DNA of 64,000 bases from Prolixibacteraceae bacterium (GTDB taxonomy: Bacteria; Bacteroidota; Bacteroidia; Bacteroidales; Prolixibacteraceae), in NCBI GenBank assembly GCA_028282705.1, contig JANQHI010000006.1:62001-126000 (forward strand). The letters run 5' to 3'. The position numbers and the translations under genes were made by a program. Below are positions 8,914 to 16,677 of the stretch, one piece after another. The notes under the pieces are model-generated. The model made no database searches and had not been told where the DNA came from. It saw nothing but the letters and a program-made list of their open reading frames with translations. Positions within the stretch are counted from its first letter, which is position 1. Every line of letters starts with the position of its first letter.

Positions 8914-10003
8914 ATGGTATTAAAAGAACAGGTTAAGAACCTTATTGAACGCCGGGATGCGTTAAGGAGGCATCTTTGACTATGATGCAAAAATCTTACA
9001 ACTTCAGGAGGAAGAACTAAAGACCCAAGACCCTGCTTTTTGGGAAAATCCTAAAGAAGCAGAAAAGCAGATGAAAACAATTTGCTCAATCAAAGTTTGG
9101 GTAGATGGGTTTAAAAAAGTTGACCAAAGCCTGGAAGATTTTCTGGTATTATATGAATTTTTTGAAGCTGAGGAAGCAACTGAAGAGGAGGTGGATCAAT
9201 CATTTAGTGAAACTCTGGGCTGGATTGAAGAATTGGAAGCCAAAAACATGCTTAGGAATGAAGAAGACCACCTGGGAGCTGTTATGAAAATTAATGCAGG
9301 TGCAGGAGGCACTGAAAGCAATGATTGGGCAGACATGCTTTTGAGGATGTATACACGTTGGGGTGAAAGGAACAGCTTCAAACTAAAAATGATGGATTTC
9401 CAAGCTGGGGATGAAGTAGGGGTTAAAAGCTGCACCCTTGAGTTTGAAGGTGAATATGCCTATGGGAATTTGAAAAGTGAAAATGGTGTTCACAGGCTAG
9501 TAAGGTTGTCTCCTTTTAATGCCCAGAACAAAAGGATGACCTCTTTTGCTTCAGTCTATGTTGCTCCATTAATTGATGATTCCATTGAGATTGAAGTAAA
9601 CCCTGCAGATATTGCCTGGGATACTTTTAGAAGTGGTGGTGCTGGCGGGCAAAATGTAAACAAGGTGGAGACAGGGGTAAGGCTCAGGCATGCTCCCACT
9701 GGTATTATTATTGAGAACACGGAAAGCCGCTCACAGCTAGCCAACAAAGAGAATGCTATACGCATTTTAAAGTCTCAATTATATGAGCTTGAATTGCGCA
9801 AAAGAAGGGAAAAAGTAGAAGAGGTTGAGTCACAAAAGAAAAAAATTGAATGGGGTTCCCAGATCAGGTCATATGTATTGCAACCCTATAAAATGGTGAA
9901 AGATTTAAGGACTAATCATGAGTCAGGCAATGTAAATGCTGTCCTGGATGGTGAGATCAACGACTTTATCAAAGCATATTTAATGGAATTTGGAGGGAGC
10001 TAA
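8914..10003 (+). CDS. prfB: Peptide chain release factor 2, programmed +1 frameshift
   Basis: RF2 recognises UGA/UAA and triggers peptide release. The gene starts at ATG 8914 and meets an in-frame TGA at 8977-8979 after 21 codons. Reading resumes in the +1 frame at GAC (8978), giving a 362-residue product. The catalytic GGQ lies in [20 protein letters not shown], and the recognition loop region lies in the central domain. The 5' end taken alone would look truncated if the second frame were annotated from ATG 9071. The shift site has the classical layout (separate entry), so the disruption is natural autoregulation, not a mutation. It is monocistronic between recX and ppk1. Confidence 0.96.
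8964..8980 (+). promoter_or_regulatory. RF2 +1 frameshift signal
   Basis: An internal Shine-Dalgarno sequence AAGGAGG (8964-8970) lies three bases before the slippery CTT (8974-8976), which is followed by the stop TGA and a C (8977-8980). This matches the E. coli layout (SD, CTT TGA C). Low RF2 lets the ribosome slip +1 at CTT and read GAC. Confidence 0.95.
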
Positions 10004-10112
10004 CATTCCAGCTTGAATAATTTTTCTAATTGAAATTTAATAATCCTGTATCCTGAAATATGGATTTTTTGTTATTTTTAATAACACTACATTTAAGTGG
10101 AAAGGGATAGAT

Positions 10113-12506
10113 ATGAAAAGATATATTAATAGGGAGATTAGCTGGCTTTCATTTAATGGAAGGGTACTTCAAGAGGCAGAAGATCCCAATACTCCATTAC
10201 TAGAAAGGCTTAGGTTTATTGGGATATTCTCAAATAACCTGGATGAGTTTTTTAGGGTGCGTGTAGCAACAGTCAGGAGGATGGTAGACCTGGGGCGTGA
10301 TGAAGAAAACCTATTGGGTGAATTGACCCCAAAGCAATTGCACAAAGAAATCAGGGCAATTGTGAGAACCCAGCAGGCAAAGGTGCAGCAGATATACAGG
10401 GAGGTTGTGGCAGAGCTGGCTAAGGAAGATATTTTCATTATTGATGAAAAATCGCTAAGCCCATCTCAACAAAGTTATGTGCAGAAGTTTTTTCATGATA
10501 AAACATTGCCCAACCTGGTACCCATAATGTTAACTAAACAAACAAAGTTCCCTTACCTTAGGGATCGTTCAGTGTACCTGGCTGTAAAACTTTCGAAAAA
10601 CTCTAATCATGATAAACATGCTTATGCTTTGGTTCGTGTTCCAAGCAAATCAGCTTCACGTTTTGTAGTCCTCCCTACTGTGGATAATAAGCAGTATGTC
10701 ATTCTTTTAGATGATGTAATCAGATTTTGTTTGAAAGATATATTCAACATTTTCAATTTTGACAAATTTGAAGCCTACACAATAAAAATGACACGTGATG
10801 CTGAACTGGATATTGATGATGATATCTCAAAAAGCTTCATGGAAAAGATGGAACTAGGTTTGAAAAAAAGGAAAACTGGAAGGCCAGTCAGATTATTATA
10901 TGACCATGAAATACCTGAAGATTTGTTCAATTTTATTGTAAAGAAAATGAAGCTTGACCCTGAAGAGAATACAGTTTCTGGAGGTAGGTATCACAACCAC
11001 AGGGATTTTATGGATTTCCCCAGCATTGGGAAACCTGAGCATTATTACAGGAAGTTGGCACCTGTGCGCCATAAAGACCTTCCTCCTTATGAAAGTGTTT
11101 TAAAGAAGATTAAGGTAAAAGATATTATGCTTCACTATCCCTATCAAACTTTTGGGCATGTGATTGACCTTTTGCGTGAAGCTGCTATCGACCCCAAGGT
11201 GAAAGAAATTGGCATTACCATTTATCGTGTGGCTGATGATTCAAAGGTGGTTAATGCATTGTTAAATGCTGTGAGGAATGGCAAAAAGGTTACTGTGGTA
11301 ATTGAACTACAAGCTAGGTTTGATGAGGAAGCCAATATGTATTGGTCACAAAAGTTGCAGGAAGAAGGGGCATTGGTGATCAATGGGATTCCAGGCTTAA
11401 AGGTGCATAGCAAGATTGCTTTGATAAGAAGGTCTGAAAAAGATAAGGTTGTAAATTATGCATACATAGGCACGGGTAATTTCCATGAAGGGACGGCTAA
11501 TGTTTATGCAGATGATGGGCTATTAACATCTGACCCAAGGCTGGCTGATGAAGTGGCTAATGTCTTTGCATTTTTCAAACAAAACTTCAGGCAGTATGAC
11601 TACAACCATTTGATTGTAAGCCCATTTCACATGCGGAATTTCTTTACTTATATGATTGATGATGAAATAAAAAGGGCTAAAGAAGGGAAAAGGGCTTATA
11701 TGATCTTAAAAATGAACAGCCTGATTGATACAGGGATGATGAAAAAGGTAAATGAAGCTGCCATTGCAGGGGTGAAAATAAAGTTAATTGTGCGCGGTAT
11801 TATGGGTCTTAAAGTGGGTCTGCCTGAACATTTAAAAAATATTACTGCCATTAGCATTGTAGATAAATACCTGGAACATTCGCGCATATTTTTATTTGGC
11901 AATGGAGGAGATGAAAAAATATTTATTTCATCAGCTGACTGGATGGGAAGAAACCTGAACAGGAGGATTGAAATTGCCTGCCCAATTTATGATCCTGAAA
12001 TAAAGGAAGAATTAAAAGAGATGCTAAGGGTGCAACTGAAGGATAATACAAAAGCAAGGATACTGGATCCAGAGCAAAAAAATTCATATAATCGTGAAAA
12101 TGTAAATGAAAAATTCCGTGCTCAAGAAGATTATTATAACTACATTAAATCAAAACATACAAGCGTAATGAAAATATACCATAACCCAAGATGTGCCAAA
12201 AGCAGGGCAGGGTTAAAATACCTGGAAGAAAAAGGGGTTGAGTTTGAAACTAAAAATTATTTGAATGAAGGAATTTCTGCTTCTGAGCTAAAAGACCTCA
12301 TCCAAAAAACAGGTATGCCTGTTTCAAAATTTATCAGGACACAAGAACAAGTATACAAAGATAATTACAAGGGGAAAACCTATTCAGATGAAGAGTGGAT
12401 CAACATTATAGTTGACAACCCCAAATTGCTGAAACGTCCAATTATAGAGAGCAATGGAAAAGCTGTATTAGGGCAACCTCCTGAAGAGCTTGATAAAATA
12501 CTTTAG
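10113..12506 (+). CDS. ppk1: Polyphosphate kinase 1 fused to an ArsC/YffB-like domain
   Basis: Residues 1-685 form a complete PPK1, which reversibly moves the gamma-phosphate of ATP onto polyphosphate. The N-terminal domain starts YINREISWLSFNGRVLQEA. The two catalytic histidines lie in GLKVHSKIAL and DKYLEHSRIF, with IGTGNFHEGTA between them. From residue 686 the frame continues without a stop into a 112-residue thioredoxin-fold ArsC-type domain beginning MKIYHNPRCAKSR, with the reactive cysteine at about 694 and the conserved LLKRPII arginine. That Met codon (12168-12170) could itself be a start. The overlapping TAATG there shows that a one-base indel upstream could separate the two. The 3' end overlaps the convergent dgkA stop by four bases. 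Confidence 0.9.
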   Translation: MKRYINREISWLSFNGRVLQEAEDPNTPLLERLRFIGIFSNNLDEFFRVRVATVRRMVDLGRDEENLLGELTPKQLHKEIRAIVRTQQAKVQQIYREVVAELAKEDIFIIDEKSLSPSQQSYVQKFFHDKTLPNLVPIMLTKQTKFPYLRDRSVYLAVKLSKNSNHDKHAYALVRVPSKSASRFVVLPTVDNKQYVILLDDVIRFCLKDIFNIFNFDKFEAYTIKMTRDAELDIDDDISKSFMEKMELGLKKRKTGRPVRLLYDHEIPEDLFNFIVKKMKLDPEENTVSGGRYHNHRDFMDFPSIGKPEHYYRKLAPVRHKDLPPYESVLKKIKVKDIMLHYPYQTFGHVIDLLREAAIDPKVKEIGITIYRVADDSKVVNALLNAVRNGKKVTVVIELQARFDEEANMYWSQKLQEEGALVINGIPGLKVHSKIALIRRSEKDKVVNYAYIGTGNFHEGTANVYADDGLLTSDPRLADEVANVFAFFKQNFRQYDYNHLIVSPFHMRNFFTYMIDDEIKRAKEGKRAYMILKMNSLIDTGMMKKVNEAAIAGVKIKLIVRGIMGLKVGLPEHLKNITAISIVDKYLEHSRIFLFGNGGDEKIFISSADWMGRNLNRRIEIACPIYDPEIKEELKEMLRVQLKDNTKARILDPEQKNSYNRENVNEKFRAQEDYYNYIKSKHTSVMKIYHNPRCAKSRAGLKYLEEKGVEFETKNYLNEGISASELKDLIQKTGMPVSKFIRTQEQVYKDNYKGKTYSDEEWINIIVDNPKLLKRPIIESNGKAVLGQPPEELDKIL

Positions 12507-12877
12507 TTAAATAGTTGTAAGATTTTTGGAATAAATGCAATAACCCCAATGGTCAATGCTGTGAATACGCCAGGCAGTACACCTGCTGCAGCTAAATCTT
12601 TTCTTTTTTTGATCTTTTCTTTTTTTTCTGATGTGTAAAAATCAGCCAGGTTTTCAATAGATGTATTGATGATATCAAGAGATAGTACCAACCCAATGGC
12701 AAAAATTATGGTAATCCATTCTATTGGAGGCAGTTTTAGGAGGATTCCTGCAATTATAGCAACCAGGACAGCTAGCAGGTGGATCAGAAAATTAGGCTCT
12801 TCTTTCAATAGGGTTTTTAATCCCTGAAAGGCATACTTAAAATTTAAAGCTCCTTTCTTTATTGAAAATTTGTGCAA
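12503..12877 (-). CDS. dgkA: Diacylglycerol kinase family (undecaprenol kinase-like)
   Basis: A 124-residue membrane protein with three hydrophobic helices (about 30-48, 53-72 and 98-120), the architecture of prokaryotic DgkA/undecaprenol kinases. The signature is seen as LDIINTSIENLAD followed by KKRKDLAAAGVL. In the E. coli enzyme the first acidic residue of this motif is the catalytic Glu69; here the codon is GAT (Asp), while the second Glu is kept. The product probably phosphorylates lipid alcohols or diacylglycerol at the inner membrane. It is preceded by the lipoprotein gene, 18 bp upstream on the same strand, so the two may be co-transcribed. Confidence 0.88.
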   Translation of the reverse strand: MHKFSIKKGALNFKYAFQGLKTLLKEEPNFLIHLLAVLVAIIAGILLKLPPIEWITIIFAIGLVLSLDIINTSIENLADFYTSEKKEKIKKRKDLAAAGVLPGVFTALTIGVIAFIPKILQLFN

Positions 12878-12895
12878 CCCCTTTTTTAGGATTCT

Positions 12896-13684
12896 TTATA
12901 AATCCAGCTCTTTTTGGATGCTTGCAATTTCTTTTTCAAGCTTTTTTTCAAGCTTTATTACACCAGATAATTCCAGTGCTTCTTTAGTAGCTCTTTTATC
13001 ATAATCTTCCAGGATTATGTAATGATATCTATTACCTAGAAATACAGCTTTCAGCCTGCGTTTTGTATTGTTGGCAATAAATTCAATCACATTTTTTCCT
13101 TTATCACCATGATAAGTTACTTTTTCCCACTTGGCTTCCATAAAATCACTCCTGTGGTTGCTAACATCATCCAAAGGTACTTTTTCAGTTTTAGCTTGGT
13201 CTGGTCCATCATATACTCTCAAACCAGTGTGGTTCAGCCATTTCTCACCATGGTAATTGCTTGATAAATATAGCTCTCCTCTTTCATCCAGGTGAATCTT
13301 AATATAAGATTTATCCCAGCGCCTATCAAAATTTTGACGTTTATGGATGTATTGTGTATACCTGTCAAATTCAGTTTTTTCTTTTACAAAATTCTTTTCC
13401 AACCCTGCTTTTATGTTTTTAACAGAATCAAGTTCACCCTCTTTTCTTTGCAGCAAATCCAAATAAACCTCATTTTTTAAGTTTTTCGCAGCATTTATAG
13501 AATACATGGCCTTTGGGTAGCTTTTTGGGATAGAATCTAAATGCAACAATGCCTTGGTTGTATCCTGGTTCTCAAGCAATAGTTTGGCTTTATTTAGTTT
13601 TACCCTTGCTAGGTCTTCCTGTGATGGGCCACATGAAGCAAACAGCACTGTCAACACAATGATTATATAAGTTATCCTGCACAT
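12896..13684 (-). CDS. Hypothetical lipoprotein with coiled-coil segments
   Basis: The 262-residue product starts with a lipoprotein signal: hydrophobic ITYIIIVLTVLFA followed by SCGPS, with the lipidated Cys at about residue 18. The mature part begins with a helical TPR-like segment (LNKAKLLLENQDTTKALLHLD), then a coiled coil (about 75-110), a beta-rich domain (about 115-225) and a final charged helix. No known family is recognised. It lies just upstream of dgkA on the same strand and 61 bp from the divergent SpoU gene. A TACTTTTG box on the minus strand (13702-13709) may be its -7 promoter element. An envelope location is supported; the function is unknown. Confidence 0.8.
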   Translation of the reverse strand: MCRITYIIIVLTVLFASCGPSQEDLARVKLNKAKLLLENQDTTKALLHLDSIPKSYPKAMYSINAAKNLKNEVYLDLLQRKEGELDSVKNIKAGLEKNFVKEKTEFDRYTQYIHKRQNFDRRWDKSYIKIHLDERGELYLSSNYHGEKWLNHTGLRVYDGPDQAKTEKVPLDDVSNHRSDFMEAKWEKVTYHGDKGKNVIEFIANNTKRRLKAVFLGNRYHYIILEDYDKRATKEALELSGVIKLEKKLEKEIASIQKELDL

Positions 13685-13745
13685 AATTCTTTGTTTTCAA
13701 ACAAAAGTACTATTTTTTGAAAGTTTATTAAAGGCAATATCCATT

Positions 13746-14252
13746 ATGAATACAAATTCTGTTGATTTCTTCAGGAATATACAATTTGAAAAAAAGGAGG
13801 CTCAGCTGGTTATAGTTGCATGGAAATTGAAGACACCAGGAAACGTGGGGCAGGTTATTAGGTTAGCACATAATGTGGGGGCACAAAAAGTATTTTTTGT
13901 GGATAATGGGATGAAAAAGAGGACATCTGAAATAAAGAAAACAGCAGGTTTTAGCTTTGACCAAATGGACTGGGAAGTGGTAAATGAAGAAAAATGGATT
14001 GAAGTTATCCCTGATGGGTTTTCAATAGTTGGTGTTGAAACAGCTGAAGAGGCAAGCAACATTTTTATTACAAAACTTCCAGAGAAGGCTGTTTTGTTAG
14101 TGGGAAGTGAGGACAAAGGGATTCCTGAGGAAACACTGGATAAATGCAGCCTGAAAGTATATATCCCAATGCTGGGAGGCTGCAAATCACTAAATGTTTC
14201 ACATGCAGTTTCTGTTGCTGCATTTGAATGGTTGCGTCAAATATATTTTTAA
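13746..14252 (+). CDS. SpoU/TrmH-family RNA 2'-O-methyltransferase
   Basis: A 168-residue SPOUT-fold methyltransferase without an extra RNA-binding domain. The three family motifs are visible: motif 1 NVGQVIRLAHNVG (about 34-46, with the key Asn), motif 2 LLVGSEDKGIP (about 117-127) and motif 3 IPMLGGCKSLNVSHAVSVA (about 141-159, forming the trefoil knot). The enzyme would methylate a ribose 2'-OH in tRNA or rRNA using S-adenosylmethionine. The exact target cannot be told from sequence. Its short length is like TrmL/TrmH minimal forms. The ATG at 13746 is followed by a short non-conserved N-terminus. It is divergent from the lipoprotein gene and followed by oxyR 81 bp later. Confidence 0.88.
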   Translation: MNTNSVDFFRNIQFEKKEAQLVIVAWKLKTPGNVGQVIRLAHNVGAQKVFFVDNGMKKRTSEIKKTAGFSFDQMDWEVVNEEKWIEVIPDGFSIVGVETAEEASNIFITKLPEKAVLLVGSEDKGIPEETLDKCSLKVYIPMLGGCKSLNVSHAVSVAAFEWLRQIYF

Positions 14253-14333
14253 TAAGAAATCTCCATTAATTTTAATGACCTAGTTTTAACCTTCAATAGA
14301 TTTTTTCTATTTTTATTGGTAAAATTAAAAACC

Positions 14334-15275
14334 ATGGTCACACTAACACAACTTGAATACATTGTAGCTGTTGATACTTACAGGCATTTTGGCAAAGCAG
14401 CAGAACATTGCTTCATAACACAGCCAACCCTTTCCATGCAAATCAAAAAGCTGGAAGAAGATATGGAGGTCATCATTTTTGACCGCAGCAAGCAGCCCCT
14501 TATCCCAACTGATATTGGGCAAAGAATCATTGAACAGGCTAGGGTGGTTTTAAAACAATCAGAAGAAATAACCAACATTGTAAAAGAACATAAAAATCAG
14601 GTTTCAGGATTGATCAGGATTGGGATCATACCCACATTAGCTCCTTACTTGTTGCCTTTATTTGTAGGCCACTACAAAAGGAAATACCCAAATATACTTA
14701 TCAAGGTTGAAGAGCAAACCACTGAAAACATCATAAAACTGCTACACAAAGACCTGATTGATGTAGGGGTTTTGGTTACACCCCTTGAAGAGGAGAAAAT
14801 CAATGAAAAGCCTCTCTTTTATGAAGAGATGTTGATATATGCAAACAAAAACCACCCACTTCATCAAAAAGAAAAAATACATGTTGAAGATATTGCAATA
14901 CCTGAAATTTGGCTTTTAAGTGATGGGCATTGCTTCAGGCACCAGGTGGTAAACCTTTGTTCTTACCTGGGTACAGCTAACGGTGAGTTACCTTTTTATT
15001 TTGAGGCAGGCTCATTGGAAACATTGATGAACATTGTGGATAATGAAGGGGGGATCACACTAATACCTGAATTAGCAAAAAATGGCATGTCTAAAGAAAG
15101 GTTGGCTAATGTGATCTCATTTTCAAATATAAAACCACTTAGGGAGGTAAGCCTCTCTTACTCAAGGCATTTTGCAAAACACAAGCTGATCAACCTTATG
15201 CTTAATGAAATAAAAGAAACCATCCCTGATTTTATGCTTGACAAGGAACGTGGGACAGTGGTCAAATGGAGGTAA
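14334..15275 (+). CDS. oxyR: Hydrogen peroxide-sensing LysR regulator OxyR
   Basis: The 313-residue protein has an N-terminal LysR helix-turn-helix (LEYIVAVDTYRHFGKAAEHC.. then TQPTLSMQIKKLEEDM, about 7-44) and a periplasmic-binding-like effector domain. Two cysteines at 200 and 209 in the segment SDGHCFRHQVVNLC have the spacing and context of the redox pair C199/C208 of E. coli OxyR, so this is a peroxide sensor rather than a generic LysR protein. An in-frame TTG at 14316 precedes the ATG at 14334; the ATG fits family starts. No katA, ahpC or dps target lies beside it here. The product should activate peroxide defence genes elsewhere. Confidence 0.93.
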   Translation: MVTLTQLEYIVAVDTYRHFGKAAEHCFITQPTLSMQIKKLEEDMEVIIFDRSKQPLIPTDIGQRIIEQARVVLKQSEEITNIVKEHKNQVSGLIRIGIIPTLAPYLLPLFVGHYKRKYPNILIKVEEQTTENIIKLLHKDLIDVGVLVTPLEEEKINEKPLFYEEMLIYANKNHPLHQKEKIHVEDIAIPEIWLLSDGHCFRHQVVNLCSYLGTANGELPFYFEAGSLETLMNIVDNEGGITLIPELAKNGMSKERLANVISFSNIKPLREVSLSYSRHFAKHKLINLMLNEIKETIPDFMLDKERGTVVKWR

Positions 15276-15417
15276 AACCAGCAATAAAAAAACTTTTTGC
15301 TTTTTTTATGCCCCTGCTTTGAAAATTCATGAAAAGGTATTTTATTTGCAGCGCAAAAATTAAAAAAATGCTGCTTAAAATTTAGTTTCAATTGAAGTGA
15401 AAAAAATCTTCAAAAAA

Positions 15418-15448
15418 TTTGGTGGCAATAAAAAATGATTTATTTTTG
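15418..15448 (+). promoter_or_regulatory. Promoter of tRNA-Glu / rpsT
   Basis: TTTG (15418-15421), 19 bp, then TATTTTTG (15441-15448) matches the Bacteroidota consensus exactly. The start point would be near 15455, about 25 nt before the tRNA. The rest of the gap 15276-15417 is A/T-rich without other recognisable elements. Confidence 0.75.
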
Positions 15449-15479
15449 CAGTCCCAAAAATATGGGAATTAAATAGGAA

Positions 15480-15551
15480 GGCCCGTTCGTCTAGGGGTTA
15501 GGACGCCAGGTTTTCATCCTGGTAGCAGGGGTTCGAATCCCCTACGGGCTA
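15480..15551 (+). tRNA. tRNA-Glu (anticodon TTC)
   Basis: The 72-nt cloverleaf has an acceptor stem starting GGCCCGT and closing with ACGGGCT, including a terminal G-U pair, and discriminator A at 15551. The anticodon arm is CCAGG TTTTCAT CCTGG with anticodon TTC. The T arm is AGGGG TTCGAAT CCCCT. The CCA end is not encoded and must be added after processing. The ribosomal gene rpsT begins 26 nt downstream, and the only visible promoter is upstream of the tRNA, so they are probably one transcript. Confidence 0.96.
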
Positions 15552-15577
15552 CAATTTTTAAAAGAAGGAAAAAAATA

Positions 15578-15829
15578 ATGGCACATCATAAGTCAGCATT
15601 AAAAAGGATAAGGCAAGATGAGAAAAAAAGGGTGCATAACAAGTATTATGCAAGGACTACTCGTAATGCCATCAGGGACCTTAGGAATGAGAAAGATAAA
15701 GAAGCTGCAGCTAAAAGGTATCCTGAAGTTGTTTCTTTAATTGATAAATTGGCAAAAAGGAATATTATCCATAGTAACAAGGCCTCAAACCTTAAATCTA
15801 AGTTGGCTACACAGATTAGTAAATTGTAA
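15578..15829 (+). CDS. rpsT: 30S ribosomal protein S20
   Basis: An 83-residue, lysine-rich, fully helical protein starting MAHHKSALKRIRQDEKKR, typical for S20, a primary 16S rRNA-binding protein at the bottom of the 30S body. Length is standard. An AAGGA lies about ten bases before the ATG, a better ribosome-binding site than most genes here have. Eight of its nine arginines are encoded by AGG and one by CGT. It lies 26 nt behind tRNA-Glu and is followed by a strong terminator, so tRNA processing likely sets the 5' end of its mRNA. Confidence 0.97.
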   Translation: MAHHKSALKRIRQDEKKRVHNKYYARTTRNAIRDLRNEKDKEAAAKRYPEVVSLIDKLAKRNIIHSNKASNLKSKLATQISKL

Positions 15830-15852
15830 TAGCTACAAAAGAAGATATTTCC

Positions 15853-15889
15853 AACCTCTTCAGGCAACTGAAGAGGTTTTTTGTTTTAT
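15853..15889 (+). terminator. Intrinsic terminator of tRNA-Glu/rpsT
   Basis: An 11-bp perfect stem (AACCTCTTCAG / CTGAAGAGGTT) with a GCAA tetraloop is followed by TTTTGTTTT, 24 bp after the rpsT stop. This is the clearest intrinsic terminator in the window. Confidence 0.9.
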
Positions 15890-15950
15890 TCCTATTTCAT
15901 CAGGTACTTCATTTCACAGATTTTAGTAAATTAGTCACAAATGAATATTT

Positions 15951-16649
15951 GTGGCTGAATACAAAAAGCTAAATATAAAAGAATGGGCAGTTGAAGACCG
16001 CCCACGGGAAAAAATGATAGCTAATGGGGCTCGCTCTCTTTCAGATGCTGAGTTGGTTGCCATATTAATAGGTTCAGGTAACTTGGAAGAAACTGCTGTT
16101 GAACTTTCGCGCAGGATACTGAAATCAGTTAATAATGAATTGTCTGAGTTAGGGAAAAAAGGGAATGATTACCTAATGTCATTCAATGGGATTGGGGAAG
16201 CTAAAGCTGTGAACATACTGGCAGCCCTTGAATTGGGAAGGAGAAGGAAAGAGGCTGATGTGTTCAGGAATGAAAAAATAACCACAAGCAAGGATGTAGC
16301 TGAAATATTTTTTCCACTGCTTTCTGATATACCCCATGAAGAATTTTGGATCATATTATTGAATAGGGGAAATAAAATCCTGGACAAGATCATGATCAGC
16401 CAGGGAGGGGTATCTGGCACTGTGATTGACGTGCGTATGATCTTGAAACCTGCAATTGAAAAACTGGCAAGCTCAATTATACTTTGCCACAACCACCCTT
16501 CAGGCTCTTTATCTGTTTCAGAAGCTGACCACCAGATAACCATGAAGCTGGCTGAAGCAGGAAAGGTAATGGATATAGCTGTACTTGACCACATCATTAT
16601 TGCAGGGAATAAATATTTGAGTTTCAATGATAAAGGGTTACTAAACTGA
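15951..16649 (+). CDS. radC: RadC family JAMM/MPN protein
   Basis: The 232-residue product has a helix-hairpin-helix-like N-terminal part (SFNGIGEAKAVNILAALELGRR, about 76-97) and a C-terminal JAB/MPN domain with the metal site CHNHPSGSLSVSEAD (about 183-197). Despite its name, a repair role of RadC is not established; the MPN fold suggests a metallohydrolase. The start is GTG at 15951: the nearest upstream ATG (15941) is in another frame and stops at once, while GTG gives the family start AEYKKLNIKEWAVEDRPREK. It heads the plus-strand run into the deacetylase cassette, with a 28-bp gap to the next gene. Confidence 0.9.
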   Translation: MAEYKKLNIKEWAVEDRPREKMIANGARSLSDAELVAILIGSGNLEETAVELSRRILKSVNNELSELGKKGNDYLMSFNGIGEAKAVNILAALELGRRRKEADVFRNEKITTSKDVAEIFFPLLSDIPHEEFWIILLNRGNKILDKIMISQGGVSGTVIDVRMILKPAIEKLASSIILCHNHPSGSLSVSEADHQITMKLAEAGKVMDIAVLDHIIIAGNKYLSFNDKGLLN

Positions 16650-16677
16650 ACAACAGGGATACTACAAATATAATGGT

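Noticed and set aside
9071-10003. RF2 as a truncated 310-residue protein from ATG 9071
   Set aside because: The 5' part in another frame with the SD/CTT TGA C signal shows programmed frameshifting from ATG 8914.
10068-10095. Candidate ppk1 promoter TTTG / TACATTTA
   Set aside because: The spacing of 16 bp is too short and the -7 box is imperfect.
12168-12506. A separate arsC gene starting at ATG 12168
   Set aside because: The upstream PPK1 frame runs into it without a stop, so I annotate a fusion. A separate start cannot be excluded.
13708-13720. Candidate SpoU promoter TATTTTTTG
   Set aside because: One base longer than the TAnnTTTG consensus, and no -33 box is found.
16169-16627. Minus-strand 152-codon ORF opposite radC
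   Set aside because: Antisense shadow of the radC MPN domain; no promoter or family match.
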